A stretch of 64,000 nucleotides of DNA from [Zimmermannella] bifida NBRC 103089. Its GTDB lineage: Bacteria; Actinomycetota; Actinomycetes; Actinomycetales; Microbacteriaceae. Below are positions 60,901 through 64,000 of the stretch, one piece after another. The notes beneath the pieces are model-generated. The model did not search any database. It was not told the origin of the DNA and was given only the letters and a program-made list of their open reading frames with translations. A program made the translations under genes and the position numbers. The stretch lies in contig NZ_BCSP01000005.1 of the NCBI RefSeq assembly GCF_001570925.1, forward strand, positions 62,001 to 126,000. Reading direction: 5' to 3'. Position 1 is the stretch's first letter; the number at the start of each line of letters is the position of its first letter.

Positions 60901-61583
60901 GCGAGGTTAACCGAACGACCGTGCGCACACTGGTCACCGGTTTATGGGACTACCTGAAGGAGGCGGGCGACGCCATTGGGCACGAGCAGTCGTTTGTGTC
61001 GCCGCACACGGTGTCTGCCATCGACAAGTCAGGCGAACTTGTTGACGTCGAGGTTCGAATGCGAGGCAAGATCGACCGCACCGAATTGACCCAAGACGGC
61101 GTGCGCATCGTTGACTTCAAGACGAGCAAGCAGGCCGACACGAAAGCGAATGACAACGCACAGTTGCAGTCCTATCAACTCGCCTGTGTGCGTGGCGACA
61201 TTGCCGATGTACCGGCCAACACCGCATTTGCCTCAGCCGCATTGGTGTACCCGCGAATCACTAACGGAAAGGGCGCAAAACAGAAGTCCTGGAAAGAAAC
61301 GGTGCAGAAGAAATTTGATGATTCGCAGCTGGCCGAGATTGTGACGGAGTTCACCCGGTTAGCGTTCGCCCGAGTGGGCATCAACCTGCAGGACGTGCCA
61401 CCACCGCAAGAACACGGCGAATTTGAATCGCCGCACCAGGCAGCAAAATCCACCGGTGAGCTGCCAAACCTTGCAAATCCGCCTGCCTTTCAACGAGACG
61501 TCGAACATCACTGTGCCAAGGAATCACACGGTGGTTTCACCCACAGCTGCCGACTCCACACGATTGCCGAGGTTTGCGACTAA
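57957..61583 (+). CDS. adnA: ATP-dependent helicase-nuclease subunit AdnA
   Basis: From ATG 57957 (GAAGGGC nine bases before) the product has 1208 residues, larger than mycobacterial AdnA. It has a UvrD/PcrA-type motor (about 30-830) and a RecB-like nuclease at the C-terminus. The nuclease centre is GKIDRTELTQDGVRIVDFKTSK split as GKIDRTE and VDFKTSK (D1053, K1055). C-terminal Cys residues may be the Fe-S ligands. Walker A is GAPGSGRTTT, with Arg57 for the canonical Lys, and motif II is VVDDAQE (276-280) in place of DExx. Both suggest a weakened ATPase, in line with AdnB being the lead motor in mycobacteria. It resects double-strand breaks with AdnB, which overlaps its stop. Confidence 0.9.
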   Translation: MAPDSTTSGAAASQATSHATPATHSLPGAIVLDASQQAVVDASATSSLAVLGAPGSGRTTTLIELVAAEVEQRGTDPERILAIGANRRTAAMLRDRLQARLNRAVRGQRLGRTLPSIAMEILAEDSIRTGAREPRLLTGAQQDAILRDLLEGDVVDYETHGVWRWGAIDPETLRLNGFRDEVRALLAAMVEQGVTPRQLRELGTADDTDPDWLAKNRFRIHWPEAADFADRYFDVLESGYEGVLDTPMAARDAARVLASRVPGTERLYDDLALIVVDDAQELTASARALMLALHARGARLVTFGDPDAATGAFHGGEATFASGWTDAATGRVVSQHVLHTVYRHPQSIRDVVRALTNGLGAAGAGEQRQANAASAPSPTAAATTADVAGAFTVLGDSDVDEAAQIVQYLRWNHLMNGIAWRDMAVIARSGGALPALARVLERDGVPVTQSTPNDPANDATVRAILNMGTMIASNEIAAPMLESVLQSPLVGIDPLQMRALRRLAYFAHDELRLRTTDATQTPQSQSGTDAESLRDVADAAGARSHSSGAAVLARAIATEIGQRTPQTSTLTLQAIIDANRRGSVWPDTIAKLRSLVDALSRMQTRFVRQEPIDSVLFEAWADEKRAERWQEIALSNEPGASELNRRLDAVVTLFERAKRLVEREPGTALESFIARWQAGGVQEDTLIARSCPDAVTLTTPAGSAGQQWPVVVVAGVTDGVWPNLRLRDSLLGATRLAEARDNSTAISLVDRRKAVLFDETRMLVSAVSRAQQQLLVTAVASADQQPSSLWQRMPLASVPDDIAAPFAALATIDAVRTEHESAVDDEQGATQRQRARRLDLDGLAAYLRRVLIHERLLASKQLINHEEAIQALAQLAHADVPAADPKTWFGIREMSTTAPLVEVRDGQATLSLSPSAIGKLRDCPVEAFLDQHASSMATEAQWLGTMIHDLAEHEDDYPSHESMLNEALARVDAYPVQAEWMREVNRTTVRTLVTGLWDYLKEAGDAIGHEQSFVSPHTVSAIDKSGELVDVEVRMRGKIDRTELTQDGVRIVDFKTSKQADTKANDNAQLQSYQLACVRGDIADVPANTAFASAALVYPRITNGKGAKQKSWKETVQKKFDDSQLAEIVTEFTRLAFARVGINLQDVPPPQEHGEFESPHQAAKSTGELPNLANPPAFQRDVEHHCAKESHGGFTHSCRLHTIAEVCD

Positions 61584-64000
61584 TGACCAACGTCACCGTC
61601 ACCCACGAACAGATTGCACAGGCGCTCGCCGGTCCCGGCAACAAGTTCTACCCACCCACAGCCGAACAAGAAGCCATCATTGAAGCTCCGCTAACACCAT
61701 TGTTGGTAACCGCTGGTGCGGGTAGCGGTAAGACCCAGACCATGATGAATCGAGTGCTTTGGCAGGTCGCTAACGGTCGCGTCGCGCCGAGCGAGATCAT
61801 CGGACTCACGTTTACCCGAAAGGCCACGGGGGAATTGCGGGAGCGCCTGTATGCCGGATTGGACCGGTTGCGTAAGGCCGGTCTCGCCGACATCGACGAA
61901 TTCGACCTACCCGAGGTCAGCACCTACAACTCGTTTGCCGACACGCTGTATCGACAGAATGCGTTGCTCATTGGCTATGAGCCCGACGCGCAATTGCTTG
62001 ATGCACCCGCGGCAATTTCGCTGATGCGTGAGGTCGTCCTTGACTCGAGGATTCCTGAACTCGAGATGCTTGAAAGCCCGAGCGTGGCAACGCTGGTCAA
62101 GGACTCGCTCAAGTTGGCGAACGAGATGCGTGACAACCAAGTCAGCGCTGCAGATATCCGTGCCTATGGTGAGCAGCTGCGGCAACAGCTTGCAACCGCA
62201 ACCGGCGGGGACAAACTCGATCAGAACTCCGAAGACAATCTCATTTGGCAACTTGACGAGTTGAACATCCATGCGCAGCTTGCTGAGTCATACCAGCGCG
62301 TTAAACGCGAACGCGGTCTGATCGAGTTTGCCGACCAAGTGGTGCTCGCTCGCCAAGTCATTGCCAATGAACCGGCGGTCGCACAAGAACTCTGCGATCG
62401 ATTCAAGCTCATTATTTTTGACGAGTACCAGGACACCTCGGTATCGCAGGTCAAAATGCTCTCCGAGATTTTCCGAGGTCGAGGGGTCGTCGCCGTTGGT
62501 GACCCGAAGCAATCGATCTACGGCTGGCGTGGGGCCAGCAGCGAGAACATGTCGAAGTTCTATCGAGATTTCGGCAACAGCGCCCAAACTCCACTGAGTC
62601 TGTCGACATCATTCCGAAACGACCGACAAGTGCTCGAAGCCGCGAACATCATCGCTGGAAAACTGCCGGAATCTGCGGATCTGTACGCCAAGCCGCTCGA
62701 GGCGAAGCCGGGCGCAGGCCAAGGATCTGTTGAGTTGCAGTTCTTCGCGCGCGACGAAGACGAAGCCGAGTCGGTGGCGAATTGGATGCGGTCACAGCTG
62801 AATTGCGATCCGAACCGCACCGCGGCCGTTCTCGTGCGCAGCCACCGGCAGATCACGCCCATTGCCGAAGCGCTCGCCGCTAAGGGGATCCCGTTCAACC
62901 GAGTCGGACGCGGCGGGCTGCTCGAAACTCCAGAAATCACCCACATCACCTGCTTGATCCGTGCGGCCGCAAATCCGTACGCGGGCAACGAACTCATCCG
63001 CATCCTTACCGGCGCTCAGTATGCAATCGGCTTGGCAGATGTTGTCGGTCTGAACCGACTGGCAACACAGCTTCACCGACAAGACCCGCGTGGCTATTCG
63101 GTCCTTGATGATGACGCTCGCTCACGCGAAGAACTCGACCCGGGCGCCATCGATAGCAACGCTTCGCTCGCGGAAGCGCTTGAGTACTTGCGCACGCATC
63201 CGAACGCGAACGTGCAGGTAAGCGAGACCGGACGCGAACGCATGGTCGCCGCAGCGGAACTCCTGCACCAGATCCGGCAGCGGCTGCAACTGCCGCTGCC
63301 GCAGGTGGTCGACTTCTGCATCACGGCATCCGGAGTGCGCTTGGAAGCGATTGCGAACCCCAGCCTGGCCATGGCCGATGCCAACCTCGACGCATTCGTT
63401 GACGCGGTCAGTCAGTTCACGATGTCGGCGCCAGGCGCTGACTTCAATGAGTTTCTTGACTGGCTCGATGTTGCCGAACAGCAGAACGAGCTAGAAGAAG
63501 TCGTTGAAGTGACTCCGGAACACGGCGTCGTACAGCTCATGACCATTCACGCGGCGAAGGGACTCGAATGGGATGCGGTCGCGATCCCCGGGTTCCTCCA
63601 AGGAACGCTGCCGAATTACAACGGTGCTCGGCGGTGGCTGTCAAAGTCGGCGTTGCCGTACCCGCTACGGGCCGACCACGAAAGTCTGCCGTCCTTAGAC
63701 CTGACCGAATGTGCAACGAAGAAGGACGTCCAGCAGCAGGTACACGGCGGTAAAGCACTCGATATCTTGGATGATGTCGAATTGTCGGACACATTCATTG
63801 TTCAGAACCTGCAGCACAAGCTTCATGAAGCCCGACGGCTAACGTACGTCGCGATGACTCGTGCTCGCGAAGACCTGCTCATCACCGCTGCGGCAACTCG
63901 TCGCCAAACTACGACCGTCAGTCTTCCCTCGGAGTTCTGGTTTGAACTGCAGCCGAAGGTGCCGGTCCTCGCTGGCACCGACATGACAGCCGTGCAACAA
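61583..64000 (+). CDS. adnB: ATP-dependent helicase-nuclease subunit AdnB, partial
   Basis: The ATG at 61583 shares its A with the adnA stop codon (TAATG), and 806 codons are seen before the right edge. Motor motifs are intact: Walker A TAGAGSGKTQTM (about 44-55), IIFDEYQDT (motif II), GDPKQSIYGWRGA (motif III), LSTSFRN (motif IV), LMTIHAAKGLEWD (motif V), and YVAMTRARED (motif VI). This is the UvrD-like lead motor of the AdnAB complex. The C-terminal nuclease domain lies beyond the window. In actinobacteria AdnAB replaces RecBCD for end resection before RecA loading. Confidence 0.93.
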   Translation, partial: MTNVTVTHEQIAQALAGPGNKFYPPTAEQEAIIEAPLTPLLVTAGAGSGKTQTMMNRVLWQVANGRVAPSEIIGLTFTRKATGELRERLYAGLDRLRKAGLADIDEFDLPEVSTYNSFADTLYRQNALLIGYEPDAQLLDAPAAISLMREVVLDSRIPELEMLESPSVATLVKDSLKLANEMRDNQVSAADIRAYGEQLRQQLATATGGDKLDQNSEDNLIWQLDELNIHAQLAESYQRVKRERGLIEFADQVVLARQVIANEPAVAQELCDRFKLIIFDEYQDTSVSQVKMLSEIFRGRGVVAVGDPKQSIYGWRGASSENMSKFYRDFGNSAQTPLSLSTSFRNDRQVLEAANIIAGKLPESADLYAKPLEAKPGAGQGSVELQFFARDEDEAESVANWMRSQLNCDPNRTAAVLVRSHRQITPIAEALAAKGIPFNRVGRGGLLETPEITHITCLIRAAANPYAGNELIRILTGAQYAIGLADVVGLNRLATQLHRQDPRGYSVLDDDARSREELDPGAIDSNASLAEALEYLRTHPNANVQVSETGRERMVAAAELLHQIRQRLQLPLPQVVDFCITASGVRLEAIANPSLAMADANLDAFVDAVSQFTMSAPGADFNEFLDWLDVAEQQNELEEVVEVTPEHGVVQLMTIHAAKGLEWDAVAIPGFLQGTLPNYNGARRWLSKSALPYPLRADHESLPSLDLTECATKKDVQQQVHGGKALDILDDVELSDTFIVQNLQHKLHEARRLTYVAMTRAREDLLITAAATRRQTTTVSLPSEFWFELQPKVPVLAGTDMTAVQQ

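Noticed and set aside
1-64000. CRISPR array, insertion sequence, prophage or tRNA-linked attachment site
   Set aside because: No spaced repeats, transposase or integrase motifs, or tRNA cloverleaf were seen anywhere in the window.

Overview
The window looks like chromosome of a high-GC actinomycete, most likely Micrococcales and Microbacteriaceae-like. The reasons are the AdnA/AdnB helicase-nuclease pair beside a DUF3107 gene, a DUF3117 gene, an arsenate reductase with the mycothiol-type CVKNGGKS loop, a fused PabA-PabB, a seven-iron FdxA behind typA, and GC near 60% by eye. I saw no rRNA, tRNA, CRISPR array, insertion sequence or prophage. Both ends cut genes: a VOC-family protein on the left and adnB on the right.

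Region 1 (1-5.9 kb) is the accessory part. A YbaB-like gene, an EspC-like type VII secretion target and a 621-residue polymorphic toxin overlap head to tail. The toxin has a Pro/Gly/Ser linker and a C-terminal PD-(D/E)XK-type nuclease. Behind it lie a likely immunity gene, a broken paralogue of that gene, and an unrecognised acidic protein. GC falls toward the toxin tip. Region 2 (6-19.6 kb) is housekeeping: an SPFH protein, an iron-box-controlled siderophore-interacting protein, an alcohol dehydrogenase, a DUF488-pabC-pabAB folate operon, a dicarboxylate/amino-acid symporter, a MOSC protein, and an arsC-acr3 arsenic operon with no arsR.

Region 3 (19.6-29.4 kb) holds the best regulatory find. 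A lone trpB (no trpA) lies upstream of ddh, meso-diaminopimelate dehydrogenase. It is preceded by a ten-residue leader peptide with tandem Trp codons and by complementary RNA arms that can form mutually exclusive pause, antiterminator and terminator hairpins. This is a textbook trp attenuator, and ddh, 35 nt behind trpB with no terminator between, probably shares it. DUF808, a DapC/kynurenine-type aminotransferase, thiol peroxidase, patatin, an MFS transporter and a Rieske lipoprotein follow.

Region 4 (29.4-42 kb) carries malQ, a CPBP protease, typA, fdxA, citrate synthase, a PIG-V-like mannosyltransferase, an acyl-CoA synthetase, Mn-type superoxide dismutase and DUF3117. Region 5 (42-49.2 kb) matches the actinobacterial O-methyltransferase/tatB/mrp/DUF1003/MgtE-CBS neighbourhood, but the sigma-factor gene usual between the first two is missing; a PadR-HAAS membrane-stress pair follows. 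Region 6 (49-64 kb) has pepP, an EEP phosphatase, a PHP phosphoesterase, a DEAD-box helicase with a ferritin-like partner, a HerA-like ATPase, DUF3107 and the adnAB double-strand-break repair operon. The AdnA motor motifs in that operon look degenerate. Many gene ends carry strong inverted repeats that fit intrinsic terminators.
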